Source of the DNA: Acidobacteriota bacterium | GTDB taxonomy: Bacteria; Acidobacteriota; Terriglobia; Bryobacterales; Bryobacteraceae | NCBI GenBank assembly: GCA_016213775.1 | Contig: JACQZR010000267.1 | Coordinates: 1-33,933, forward strand | Length of the DNA stretch: 33,933 bases | Direction: 5' to 3' | Shown: positions 1-7,371 of the stretch, piece by piece | Numbering within the stretch: the stretch's first letter is position 1 | How the letters are laid out: each line of letters begins with the position of its first letter | Made by a program: the position numbers and the translations under genes | The notes under the pieces: generated by a model | Told to the model about the DNA's origin: nothing | Databases searched by the model: none | What the model saw: only the letters and a program-made list of their open reading frames with translations

Positions 1-126
1 GCGTATCAGCCATGCCGCGTCCGGCCGCGCGCGGACGATCTTCGTCAAGCCAAACGCCACTCCCAGGATGAGAGCGAGGATTACAAAATGCACAGGGCTG
101 AACAAACGGAAGTCGGTCTTCTGCAT
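1..126 (-). CDS. YwaF/TIGR02206-type integral membrane protein, N-terminus only
   Basis: The first 42 codons of a minus-strand gene run off the left edge. The translation starts MQKTDFRLFSPVHFVILALI and continues with a hydrophobic helix up to about residue 28, then KIVRARPD. A short polar N-terminus with an 'LFSPxHxxxLxL' entry into the first transmembrane helix is characteristic of the TIGR02206/YwaF (TMEM164-like) membrane protein family, whose biochemical role is not settled. The start is the ATG at 126, four bases after the stop of the PHP-domain gene, so the two are probably co-transcribed. The family assignment rests only on this short N-terminus. Confidence 0.6.
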   Translation of the reverse strand, partial: MQKTDFRLFSPVHFVILALILGVAFGLTKIVRARPDAAWLIR

Positions 127-130
127 GTCT

Positions 131-1243
131 CTATCTTGCCCGATTTGTTGTCACAAACAGGTCACTCTGTTTGCGTTCCAAAACGCGCTCGATGCTCTCA
201 TCGTTGTCGATCTCCTCAAGACAGGACGGAAGCATTTGGACCGCTACCTCGGTAAAGAGGGGGCGGAGACCTTCCTCAAACACCACGCACAGGGCGAAGT
301 CAGGGTCGCCAGTTGAACGGCTTTGCGTAACAGTCCGGGAGGGTTTCCGTTCGTTGCGGCCGGGGGGAGGTTCTCGCAAAGACGCAGAGGGAAGACGCCA
401 AGACGCATTCATCCAGCCACGCTCTTCACCCAGCCTGTGGAACCAGTAGCGGGCGAACACGGCTTCCTTCATTTGGTTGCCCAATGCGACCGCGGGGAGC
501 GCGAGAAGCAATGGCGCCACGGCCAGCGTCCACGGCTTCTCCGCGAACATGCGCCGTGTGATCCCCCAGACCTCACCCATCACGCGAACGGCATCTCCCG
601 ACGCGCCAACGGCTCGCCCCTCACCTCTGCGCAACCCTTCGAGGAATGTAGCTTTGTCCCTTGCCCCCGAGACCTCTGTGTAAACGGATCCAACCGTCTC
701 CATGGTGTGTGCGTCACTCCCGGCTGTGATCCCTTTTCCCAGTGATTGCGCCGCCGCGGCGGAATAGCGGTTGGCACATTCGAGCATGGCCCCGTTGAGG
801 GATTCCCAGAGCGGAAAATGCTGCTCGAACCAGTCGAAGTCACAGGCGGCTCTACGGCCCGTGAGCCCCGAGAATACGTGGTTGACCCCGTAGAGCAACT
901 CCTGCTCCCGCAGGTAGGCCAGCAGCGAAGGCAGATCCGTGCGTCGCTGTTGCAGCTCGATATGCTGCCGGTCGTTCAGGTCGTAGACCGCGATGTGCGC
1001 CCCGGTGCCCGATGGCAGGTGGATGCTCACTTCCTCGCTGACAAAGAAGTCGTCGAAGCGCCGCAGTTGCTCCACCGCGTCGATGGAATCGTGGTCGGTG
1101 ACAGTGACCAGATCCATCCCGAGGGACTTCAGCCGCTCATAGACTTCCAATGGCGCGCTGTAGCACTCACGGCAGAACCGGCGTGCCACCGGCACCGTAC
1201 ACATGCCCGAGGCGATGGTATGGACGTGGAGATCGCAGCGCAT
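131..1243 (-). CDS. PHP-domain phosphoesterase-like protein with aberrant C-terminus
   Basis: 370 aa. The N-terminus has the PHP metal-binding signature HVH (His6, His8), followed by TVTDHDS near residues 47-53 and a later GSDAHT motif, as in PHP-type metal-dependent phosphoesterases. These act on phosphoester substrates, but the substrate here is not deducible. A hydrophobic segment around residues 238-258 may be a membrane anchor, which would fit co-transcription with the downstream membrane protein. From about residue 279 the protein ceases to look family-like: residues 280-290 are a translation of a dispersed repeat (372-409) and the rest is low-similarity and polar. The natural end was probably near residue 278, with the present tail added by repeat insertion or 3' decay. 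Start is the ATG at 1243; no strong Shine-Dalgarno is visible. Confidence 0.75.
   Translation of the reverse strand: MRCDLHVHTIASGMCTVPVARRFCRECYSAPLEVYERLKSLGMDLVTVTDHDSIDAVEQLRRFDDFFVSEEVSIHLPSGTGAHIAVYDLNDRQHIELQQRRTDLPSLLAYLREQELLYGVNHVFSGLTGRRAACDFDWFEQHFPLWESLNGAMLECANRYSAAAAQSLGKGITAGSDAHTMETVGSVYTEVSGARDKATFLEGLRRGEGRAVGASGDAVRVMGEVWGITRRMFAEKPWTLAVAPLLLALPAVALGNQMKEAVFARYWFHRLGEERGWMNASWRLPSASLREPPPGRNERKPSRTVTQSRSTGDPDFALCVVFEEGLRPLFTEVAVQMLPSCLEEIDNDESIERVLERKQSDLFVTTNRAR
372..409. repeat. Dispersed 'GCGTCTTGGCGTCTT' type repeat inside an ORF
   Basis: On the minus strand this reads GCGTCTTGGCGTCTT followed by CCCTCTGCGTCTTTGCGAGA. Iterated GCGTCTT/GCGTCTTTGCG units of this kind are familiar as short dispersed, usually intergenic repeats in several bacterial phyla. 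Here the repeat is read in frame as ASWRLPSASLRE in the C-terminal part of the PHP-domain protein. The repeat pattern is seen directly; equating it with the known dispersed family is from memory. Confidence 0.55.
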
Positions 1244-1285
1244 GGTTCAGAGTAAGGGGGGATATGCTACAGGGCGGTTACGGTT

Positions 1286-1321
1286 GCAAAAAAACATTTT
1301 GAATCAGAAATGTTTTCTTGC
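1286..1321. promoter_or_regulatory. Long dyad upstream of the YtrA-like operon
   Basis: The 14-base arm at 1286-1299 (GCAAAAAAACATTT) and the arm at 1308-1321 (AAATGTTTTCTTGC) are complementary at 13 of 14 positions, with an 8-base centre. The dyad sits just upstream of the candidate -35 box of the regulator operon and about 45 bases upstream of the divergent PHP gene start. It could be an operator for an unidentified regulator, or a hairpin; the arms are AT-rich and there is no GC-rich stem of a classical terminator. Confidence 0.5.
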
Positions 1322-1333
1322 GAAAAAATGCTG

Positions 1334-1362
1334 TTGACGCGGAATTCCGTTAGTGATATATA
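1334..1362 (+). promoter_or_regulatory. Candidate sigma-70 promoter of the ytrA-like ABC operon
   Basis: TTGACG (1334-1339) and TATATA (1357-1362) are separated by 17 bases, close to the vegetative consensus. Predicted transcription would start near 1369-1371, only about 11-13 bases before the ATG at 1382. No Shine-Dalgarno lies between, so translation may be of the short-leader or leaderless type. Confidence 0.55.
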
Positions 1363-1383
1363 GTTATATAGCAGTAGTGCTAT
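1357..1383. promoter_or_regulatory. Two overlapping palindromes, probable autoregulatory operator
   Basis: TATATA-GT-TATATA (1357-1370) covers the -10 box. ATAGCA-GTAG-TGCTAT (1368-1383) runs into the start codon. YtrA-type GntR regulators usually repress their own ABC operon by binding dyads at the promoter, and either palindrome is well placed for that. Binding by this particular regulator is inferred. Confidence 0.5.
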
Positions 1384-1774
1384 GGATCTCTTTATCAACC
1401 CGGCCGGCGAACTTCCGATCTACCGCCAGATCATGCGCCAGATTACGTCGGCCATCGCGGGTAACCATTTGCGGCCCGGCGATAAGCTGACCTCGCACCG
1501 CGATCTTGCCGAACGCCTCGTCATCGCGCCTCTCACCGTGAAGAAGGCCTACGACGAGCTGGAGCGCCAGGGGTTGCTCGAAACGCTTCGCGGCAAAGGG
1601 ACGTTCATCAGCGCCAAGGCCGTGGTGAAGCGTTCGGCCGAACGCGAACGGCTCAAGGAAGCAGCAAGGACGCTGCTTCATCAGGCCTACCTCAGCGGGC
1701 TCGATCTGGACGATGCACTCAGCGCCGTGGAACAGGCCGCCCGCGAAATCGCACGAACCAAAGACAAGGATTGA
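1382..1774 (+). CDS. GntR-family transcriptional regulator, YtrA subfamily
   Basis: 130 aa, the usual length of YtrA-type GntR repressors. An N-terminal winged helix-turn-helix (about residues 10-78) contains PIYRQIMRQI, RPGDKL, HRDLAERL and KAYDELERQGLLETLRGKGTF. It is followed by a short helical dimerisation tail rather than a large effector domain. Such regulators control ABC transporter operons, often in response to cell-envelope-active compounds. It is the first gene of a three-gene operon, six bases ahead of the ATPase gene. Palindromes over its own promoter and start codon suggest autoregulation. The effector is unknown. Confidence 0.9.
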   Translation: MDLFINPAGELPIYRQIMRQITSAIAGNHLRPGDKLTSHRDLAERLVIAPLTVKKAYDELERQGLLETLRGKGTFISAKAVVKRSAERERLKEAARTLLHQAYLSGLDLDDALSAVEQAAREIARTKDKD

Positions 1775-1780
1775 GGCAGT

Positions 1781-2668
1781 ATGCAGATTCTTCAGATCAA
1801 TAATGTCGTTCGCGCCTACCGCCGTGGCGTGCCCGTGCTCGATGGCACAAGCTTCGCTGTGGAGAAAGGAGAAGTCGTCGGGCTCCTCGGGCGCAACGGA
1901 GCCGGAAAGACCACGCTGCTCCGCATACTCATGGGCATGATCAAACCGCAGTCCGGCGCGGTGCGGGTGTTCGGTATGGACCCACAATTGCAGCCCGTCG
2001 AGATCAAGCGCCGCACCGGTTTCGTGGCGGAGGACCAGGTGTATCCGCCCTTGTGCCGCGCGAGTGAGCTGCTTCTGTTTCACCGGTCACTGTACGCCGG
2101 ATGGGACAACGCGATGGAGGACGAACTCGTTTCGCGGTTTGGCTTGCGGCGCGATGCGCGGATCAGTGAGATGAGCAAGGGCGAAGCGCGACAGGTGGCG
2201 CTCATTTGCGCGGTCTGCCACAAGCCGGAGCTGCTGATCCTGGATGAACCTGCCGGCGGACTCGATCCGGCGGCGCGCCGCGAGTTTCTGGAAACCTCGA
2301 TTCAACTGCTGAACCGCGCGGGCACGACGATACTGTTCTCGTCGCATCATATGGCCGATGTGGAGCGCATAGCCAGCCGGGTCGTACTGTTGGACAAAGG
2401 CAAGGTATGCATCGATTCCGATCTCGACCAGTTGCGGGAAACGCTGTGTATCGCGGTTGTGCCGCTGGGGGACACCGTGACAGTGGCGGCGTTGGAAGCA
2501 GTGCTGGGCTGCGTGCGTGCGCGCAACAACGGGCATTCCGTCCACGGTGTATTTCATGGCGATCCGGACGAGGTTGCCGCCCGTATCGCGGGAGCGCTTC
2601 GGGTCGATCCGCCGCCCTGTCAGAACGTGCCGCTCGAGGAACTGTTCATAGAGATCGTGGGCCGGTAA
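1781..2668 (+). CDS. ABC transporter ATP-binding protein
   Basis: 295 aa. Walker A is GRNGAGKT (37-44), the signature is a variant MSKGE (131-135), Walker B is LLILDE (151-156) and a switch histidine follows in SSHH. It is an ABC-2 type ATPase that would energise the membrane protein encoded next. The C-terminal about 80 residues lie beyond the nucleotide-binding domain, as in many YtrB/CcmA-like ATPases. A GAGGCAGT Shine-Dalgarno precedes the ATG. Its position after a YtrA-type repressor suggests export of, or resistance to, an envelope-active compound; the substrate is not visible from sequence. Confidence 0.92.
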   Translation: MQILQINNVVRAYRRGVPVLDGTSFAVEKGEVVGLLGRNGAGKTTLLRILMGMIKPQSGAVRVFGMDPQLQPVEIKRRTGFVAEDQVYPPLCRASELLLFHRSLYAGWDNAMEDELVSRFGLRRDARISEMSKGEARQVALICAVCHKPELLILDEPAGGLDPAARREFLETSIQLLNRAGTTILFSSHHMADVERIASRVVLLDKGKVCIDSDLDQLRETLCIAVVPLGDTVTVAALEAVLGCVRARNNGHSVHGVFHGDPDEVAARIAGALRVDPPPCQNVPLEELFIEIVGR

Positions 2669-2680
2669 ACGGAGGCGGAT

Positions 2681-3931
2681 ATGTTGTGGAAACTGGTTCG
2701 CATCGATCCCTGCTTTCCATGGGTAGTACGGCTGACTCTGGTCTCCCCGCTGCTGCTGCTCCTTTCGGAGTACAGCATCCCAATACTCGCCGCGCTCTAC
2801 TCCGCCGTTGTCGCACTGGCTTCCAGCACTGGCAGCTATCAACGACGGGCATCGCTCTACCAAACCGCGCTCCCGTTGCCGGCGCGGACGATCTGGCTCT
2901 CGCGGGTCGTTGTTCATTCGCTGCTGTTCGCCGTTCCGGGTGTCGTGTTTCTTCCGAAGTTCGGACTTCGCATTCTCGCGGTGATGGTGTCGTTCGCGGT
3001 GCTTCACGCCGTGCTTTGCACATTGCGGCCGGAGCGCGATAGCGCCCCGGGCTGGTGGATACTCGTTTCCTCAGCAGCCTTCCTGGTGGCCATGGGTGCT
3101 CTGCAATTCTACCAGCGAGGCTGGCTCTTTCTCGCGGTGTTCGCTGTTATTCTGGCGCTCTATGGATGGACGTGGACCCGACTGCCCGCCGGATTCCAAC
3201 TCGCCTCCGAACGGCTGGAATCCGTCCGGACGATGGGAGTTCCAGCAACTGCGCCTGCCGGCAGCGGCCAGGGATGGCTGGCCCGCAACAGGCCCTTCCT
3301 GAAGGCGTTTGTTGGCTGGCAACCGGTCGTCTCGCTCGGGGTGATCGCCCTGCAGGGGAGCCTATGGAGCGGTGAAGCAGCCTTCACGATCCTGTTCGTG
3401 CCCAGTGCCTTCAGCTCGCTTTGGGACTCTTGTCTCTGGATGGAAGCCACCCCCACTCCACGCCGGCGCATCTTTGCCTGGGTGATGGGCGTGCCGCTCG
3501 CGCTTTACGTGTCTGGTTTCGCGATGTGCGGTCTGACCCAGCGCACGACAATAGGCCCATATCCTGTCGATGCTCAGTACCTCACAATCAATTTCGCCCT
3601 CGCCTTGCTTCTACTCGTGACCCTGGTGCAATCAATGAATGTGGTGCAGCGCCGGCTTCAGATGTCCAAGTCCAGTGGTTACGTTATGATCTGTTTGCCA
3701 ATGGCGGCAATCCTCGCGCTGTTTCTTCCTCTCACACAATTGAATGGTAACGGCAGGAAACTGAGTTTCGCCAGCAAAGGAGCCTACTTGTTGTCCCGCT
3801 ATCTGACAGACCAGCCGCTACCGCTGTCGATCCTATGCGCCCTTTGTCTTATCGGCGTCTACCTATATATGGAGCGGGATTTCCAGCGAGCCGACGTACC
3901 TTGCCGGCGGCAGATGAACTCCGCTGTGTAG
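2681..3931 (+). CDS. ABC transporter membrane (permease) protein
   Basis: 416 aa, very hydrophobic, with about ten predicted transmembrane stretches grouped in pairs (for example around residues 15-45, 70-105, 118-150, 215-245, 265-285, 305-325, 335-355 and 375-395). No family motif is recognisable by eye, which is usual for ABC-2 permeases of YtrA-controlled operons. It starts twelve bases after the ATPase stop, with a GGAGG Shine-Dalgarno, and closes the three-gene operon. It ends 15 bases before the convergent glycosidase gene, with no clear intrinsic terminator between. Confidence 0.8.
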   Translation: MLWKLVRIDPCFPWVVRLTLVSPLLLLLSEYSIPILAALYSAVVALASSTGSYQRRASLYQTALPLPARTIWLSRVVVHSLLFAVPGVVFLPKFGLRILAVMVSFAVLHAVLCTLRPERDSAPGWWILVSSAAFLVAMGALQFYQRGWLFLAVFAVILALYGWTWTRLPAGFQLASERLESVRTMGVPATAPAGSGQGWLARNRPFLKAFVGWQPVVSLGVIALQGSLWSGEAAFTILFVPSAFSSLWDSCLWMEATPTPRRRIFAWVMGVPLALYVSGFAMCGLTQRTTIGPYPVDAQYLTINFALALLLLVTLVQSMNVVQRRLQMSKSSGYVMICLPMAAILALFLPLTQLNGNGRKLSFASKGAYLLSRYLTDQPLPLSILCALCLIGVYLYMERDFQRADVPCRRQMNSAV

Positions 3932-3946
3932 CGACAGGCGCAGGTC

Positions 3947-5467
3947 TTATCTCAACAAGAGCACCCAATCCCCACCGCCTGGCGGAACGAACTCATGTGA
4001 GCCGCTGTTTCGGACACGTCCGGCAGCGTGCCGGCGGCCGTCTCGCGGGTTGACCCATTCGGCTTTCATCGCGCGGTGAAAACTGCCCATCTCGACGGTG
4101 ATCGGCTTGCCGGCCGGCGTGAAGGCCACGGCGAGCGAACGATCGGCCGTGGCTGCCAGGACGCTACGTTCCAGATTGCTCGCCGCAGGCGAGAGTACGA
4201 GGTCATGTGCGGGCTCGAGCTTCCACCACGGCAAACGCGCGAACGTGTCACGGAGGACGGTCATCTGCCCTGCGCTCGGCCAAGCGATGGCCTTCCGCCA
4301 GTAGTCATACGCGGCCGGGTCCTGATGAAAGCGCCAGATGGCGCCGTTTCCCTGAGGCACTTTCGGTGGAATGTCGCCCGCTCCATACGTGTAGCCGAGC
4401 GCGCCGGAGAGCCACGAGATCCAGCCGAGCTTCCGCACGTCCATCTCACGCCAGGCGCGCCCCTGGTCGCCACCGAGCCCATCGTACATGGGCTCAATGT
4501 TGATCACCGGCTTCACCGCCGGCATGCGCCACAGATTCAGCGCCCACTCCCGGGCGGCCCGGTACGCGTCTTCGAGCCTGCCGCCATTGTGCCCGCTCTG
4601 CAGTCCGGAGAAGTCGAGATACGACTTCGGGACGTAGATTTCGTTCTGCCCTGCGCGCGTATTGGGGTGCTGCGTGAGCAGGTGGAGGCCAGTGAAGGAG
4701 CGCAGTTGCTCCGCCTGTTGGTCAAACACGGGATCATAGGCCTGGTCGAAATTCGGTGAAAAGATGACGTGGTCGCCGAAGAAGCGCCCGACAACGTGGC
4801 GGGCGAATTCGCGTTTGAGTGCAACCGGCCTCTCCGAGGCGTTCATCGGACGCGCCAGGCCAATCATCAGAATAACCAGGCCACGCTCGTTTGCGTGCTT
4901 CACCTTGGCGTCAAGATCATCCCAGAATGCCGGATTCGGGGCGCCATCAGACTGGAAGTAGTGAGGACCACCCGGACGTGCGCGAAGCGCGGCGATTTGG
5001 ATTACGGAGAACCGCTTCCGCACCCGATCGTCGATGTAATCCCGCCATTCCTCGGTGGACGCGTTCGCTGCAGCGTACCACGCGGTATCTCCCATCCAAA
5101 GAAAAGGCGTCCCATCGGCGTGCATGAGGTACCGTTTGTTTCCGGAGACGCGCAGAAATCCATGCCGGTACAGCGGATTCGGCCCCGAATATCGCTCGAC
5201 GCGCACGGCGCCGTTTCCAGATGCGGTCTGCCAGGTCCACCGTCCGGCGGCGGGGAATGCGACGCGAACCTTGTGCCGGTCGCCACCAATCGCGAAGGCC
5301 GGCGCGTCCATTCGACGTCCGCCAGGTCCGAGAAATCTCACCGCGACTTCAGTCCCGTGCGGCGCCGTCACTTCCATCTCCCACCGCTGCCCTTCGACGG
5401 CTGCCGCACCGGCCACATAGGCGCAGGCAACCCATAAGCCAAAGGCTCGAAGAGCAGGGATGATCAT
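3947..5467 (-). CDS. Secreted DUF4038/apiosidase-like glycoside hydrolase (GH140-like)
   Basis: 506 aa. A hydrophobic signal peptide spans about residues 1-23 (cleavage near AGAAAVEG). A beta-rich DUF5060-type domain follows (about 25-93). A (beta/alpha)8 apiosidase-like DUF4038 domain (about 100-415) opens with RHGFLRVSGNKRYLMHADG and GDTAWYA. The C-terminal beta domain (about 420-506) resembles the putative collagen-binding domain that ends such enzymes. Glu325 in NIEPMYDG is in the place expected for a catalytic acid of GH140 enzymes, which release apiose from plant rhamnogalacturonan II. The precise sugar here is not determined. Its stop is three bases from the end of the upstream ABC exporter gene on the same strand. 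Confidence 0.82.
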   Translation of the reverse strand: MIIPALRAFGLWVACAYVAGAAAVEGQRWEMEVTAPHGTEVAVRFLGPGGRRMDAPAFAIGGDRHKVRVAFPAAGRWTWQTASGNGAVRVERYSGPNPLYRHGFLRVSGNKRYLMHADGTPFLWMGDTAWYAAANASTEEWRDYIDDRVRKRFSVIQIAALRARPGGPHYFQSDGAPNPAFWDDLDAKVKHANERGLVILMIGLARPMNASERPVALKREFARHVVGRFFGDHVIFSPNFDQAYDPVFDQQAEQLRSFTGLHLLTQHPNTRAGQNEIYVPKSYLDFSGLQSGHNGGRLEDAYRAAREWALNLWRMPAVKPVINIEPMYDGLGGDQGRAWREMDVRKLGWISWLSGALGYTYGAGDIPPKVPQGNGAIWRFHQDPAAYDYWRKAIAWPSAGQMTVLRDTFARLPWWKLEPAHDLVLSPAASNLERSVLAATADRSLAVAFTPAGKPITVEMGSFHRAMKAEWVNPRDGRRHAAGRVRNSGSHEFVPPGGGDWVLLLR

Positions 5468-5470
5468 CTT

Positions 5471-7282
5471 CTACCGCACCAACCTCTCCTGCTCACTATA
5501 TTGCAGTTGATACAGCTTGTAATAAATCCCCCGCGCCGCCAGTAACTGCTGGTGCGTCCCCACCTCGCGCAACTGCCCCTTGTGCATCACAAAGATCCGG
5601 TTCGCCCGCTGAATCGTACTCAGCCGGTGCGCGATGATCAGGCTCGTCCGCCCTTCCACCAGCGCATCCAGCGCAGTCCTGATCCGCAACTCGGTATCGG
5701 TGTCCACACTCGAAGTCGCCTCATCCAAAATCAGAAACCGCGGATCATGCGCCAGCGCACGCGCAAAGCTGATCAACTGCTTCTGCCCCGTGGAAATACC
5801 CGCGCCGCGCTCGCGCACCGCATGCCCCAGCCCATCCGGCAGAGCCCGCACATACTCTCCCAGATTCACCTGTTCCACCGCGCGCCCGGCTGCGTCCTCC
5901 GTGACATGCGCGCTCCCCAACCGGATGTTGTCCGCAAGCGTCCCCGTCATCAGGAACGGATCCTGCAGCACCACCGCGAACCGCCGCCGCAGCGCGTCCA
6001 ACTCCATCTGCCGGATGTCCACGCCACCCACGCGAATGGCGCCTTTCTGAATGTCATAAAACCGCAGCAGCAGATTCGTCAGCGTCGTCTTGCCCGCGCC
6101 CGTGTGCCCCACGACCGCAATCGTCTCCCCGGGCTCAATGCGAAAACTGACATCGCGCAGAATCCAATCCTCGCCCTTATAAGCGAACCATACGTGGTCA
6201 AACTCGACAACGCCATCCGCGGGCACCTCCGCCGTTGCGGCGCTTTGAATCCTCACCGGCGTATCCAACAGGTGGAATATCCGCTCCGCCGCAGCCACCG
6301 CCGACTGCAGAATGTTGTACTTCTCGCTCAAATCCTGAATCGGTTTGAAGAACCGGATTCCGTACTGGAAAAACGCCACCAAAACACCCGCCGTCAAGGC
6401 GCCGTCGCGCACCTGATATCCGCCCCATCCCAACAGCAGCGCGACCGTCACCGTCCCGCAGAATTCCACCGCGGGGTAGAACCACCCGTACGCCGTTACC
6501 GCGTCCTTGAATGCATCGCGATGCTCGCCGTTCACGCCGTCAAACTCCTGCTTGCTGCGCGACTCACGATTGAACAACTGCAGCACACCAATCCCGGTGA
6601 GGTGCTCCTGCAGATAGGAATTGATGCGAGCCACTGCCGTGCGAATCCGCCGGTTGCTCGATGCCACATCGCGCCGGAACCTCATTGCCACTATCACCAC
6701 CATCGGCATCGCCGAGAGAATCACCAGCGTCAGCGGCACGCTCATCCGCAGCATCACGATCAGGATCAACGACAGCGTTACAATGTCCCCGATCAGCGTC
6801 ACGAGGCCGGAAGTCAGCATCTCCGTAAGCGCGTCCGTGTCCGACGTGACGCGCGTCAACATGCGCCCCACTGGCGTCTGGTCGTAATAGGAAATGTCGA
6901 GCCGCTGCAGGTGCGCCATCGAATCGCGCCGCAAATCCGCAATCGCCTTCTGCCCGGTCATCGTCATCAGATATGTCTGCGTGAACTCGAACACCAACGC
7001 CAGCACGAGCGTGAGCAGAAAAAGCGCCGAGATCTGCGTCAGCCCGCTAAGCGCATCGCTCGAAAGATACGGATCCAGCCAGGAAACAAGCGGACTCCCC
7101 TGCGGCGCAAGGTACTTGTCGATCGCCAGCCGCGTCAGCAGCGGACCGCTCACTTCCACCGCCGCAGTGCCGAGCATGCACACCAGCGCCAGCGCCACGT
7201 TCATCCAATACGGGCGCAGATACCGCAGCAGCCTGCGCATCAGACGGCCATCGTAAAGCTTGCCCTGTACCTGCTCTTCCAT
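5471..7282 (-). CDS. ABC exporter, fused membrane and ATPase domains (multidrug/lipid type)
   Basis: 603 aa half-transporter. A six-helix type IV membrane domain (about residues 20-325) is followed by an ATPase domain with Walker A GHTGAGKTT, Walker B FLILDEATSSVD (catalytic Glu present) and H-loop IAHRLSTI. The signature motif is ISTGQKQ rather than the canonical LSGGQ, a variant found in MdlB/YheH-like members of heterodimeric exporters. No partner half-transporter lies in the window, so it acts as a homodimer or pairs with a product encoded elsewhere. The start follows a GGGAG just upstream. It is co-directional with the glycosidase gene downstream and the flavoprotein gene upstream. Confidence 0.9.
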   Translation of the reverse strand: MEEQVQGKLYDGRLMRRLLRYLRPYWMNVALALVCMLGTAAVEVSGPLLTRLAIDKYLAPQGSPLVSWLDPYLSSDALSGLTQISALFLLTLVLALVFEFTQTYLMTMTGQKAIADLRRDSMAHLQRLDISYYDQTPVGRMLTRVTSDTDALTEMLTSGLVTLIGDIVTLSLILIVMLRMSVPLTLVILSAMPMVVIVAMRFRRDVASSNRRIRTAVARINSYLQEHLTGIGVLQLFNRESRSKQEFDGVNGEHRDAFKDAVTAYGWFYPAVEFCGTVTVALLLGWGGYQVRDGALTAGVLVAFFQYGIRFFKPIQDLSEKYNILQSAVAAAERIFHLLDTPVRIQSAATAEVPADGVVEFDHVWFAYKGEDWILRDVSFRIEPGETIAVVGHTGAGKTTLTNLLLRFYDIQKGAIRVGGVDIRQMELDALRRRFAVVLQDPFLMTGTLADNIRLGSAHVTEDAAGRAVEQVNLGEYVRALPDGLGHAVRERGAGISTGQKQLISFARALAHDPRFLILDEATSSVDTDTELRIRTALDALVEGRTSLIIAHRLSTIQRANRIFVMHKGQLREVGTHQQLLAARGIYYKLYQLQYSEQERLVR

Positions 7283-7289
7283 TTGCTCC

Positions 7290-7370
7290 CTACGCGCCCA
7301 GTTTCCCCGCCAGGTTCACGAAGTACCTGGCCCACGCTGCTCCGGCAACCAGACCCGGCCGCGTCAGCAT
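7290..7370 (-). CDS. Possible 26-residue small protein between flavoprotein and ABC exporter
   Basis: This small reading frame starts with ATG one base after the flavoprotein stop and ends seven bases before the ABC exporter ATG. It encodes MLTRPGLVAGAAWARYFVNL followed by AGKLGA. The peptide is hydrophobic to amphipathic with Arg and Lys spacers and could lie along a membrane. It fills the gap almost exactly, and the overlapping-like spacing on both sides is typical of translational coupling. There is no convincing Shine-Dalgarno, so it may be only a chance frame. Confidence 0.3.
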   Translation of the reverse strand: MLTRPGLVAGAAWARYFVNLAGKLGA

Positions 7371-7371
7371 G

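Noticed and set aside
1286-1321. Long dyad as an intrinsic terminator
   Set aside because: It lies between divergent gene starts rather than after a gene end, and its stem is AT-rich.
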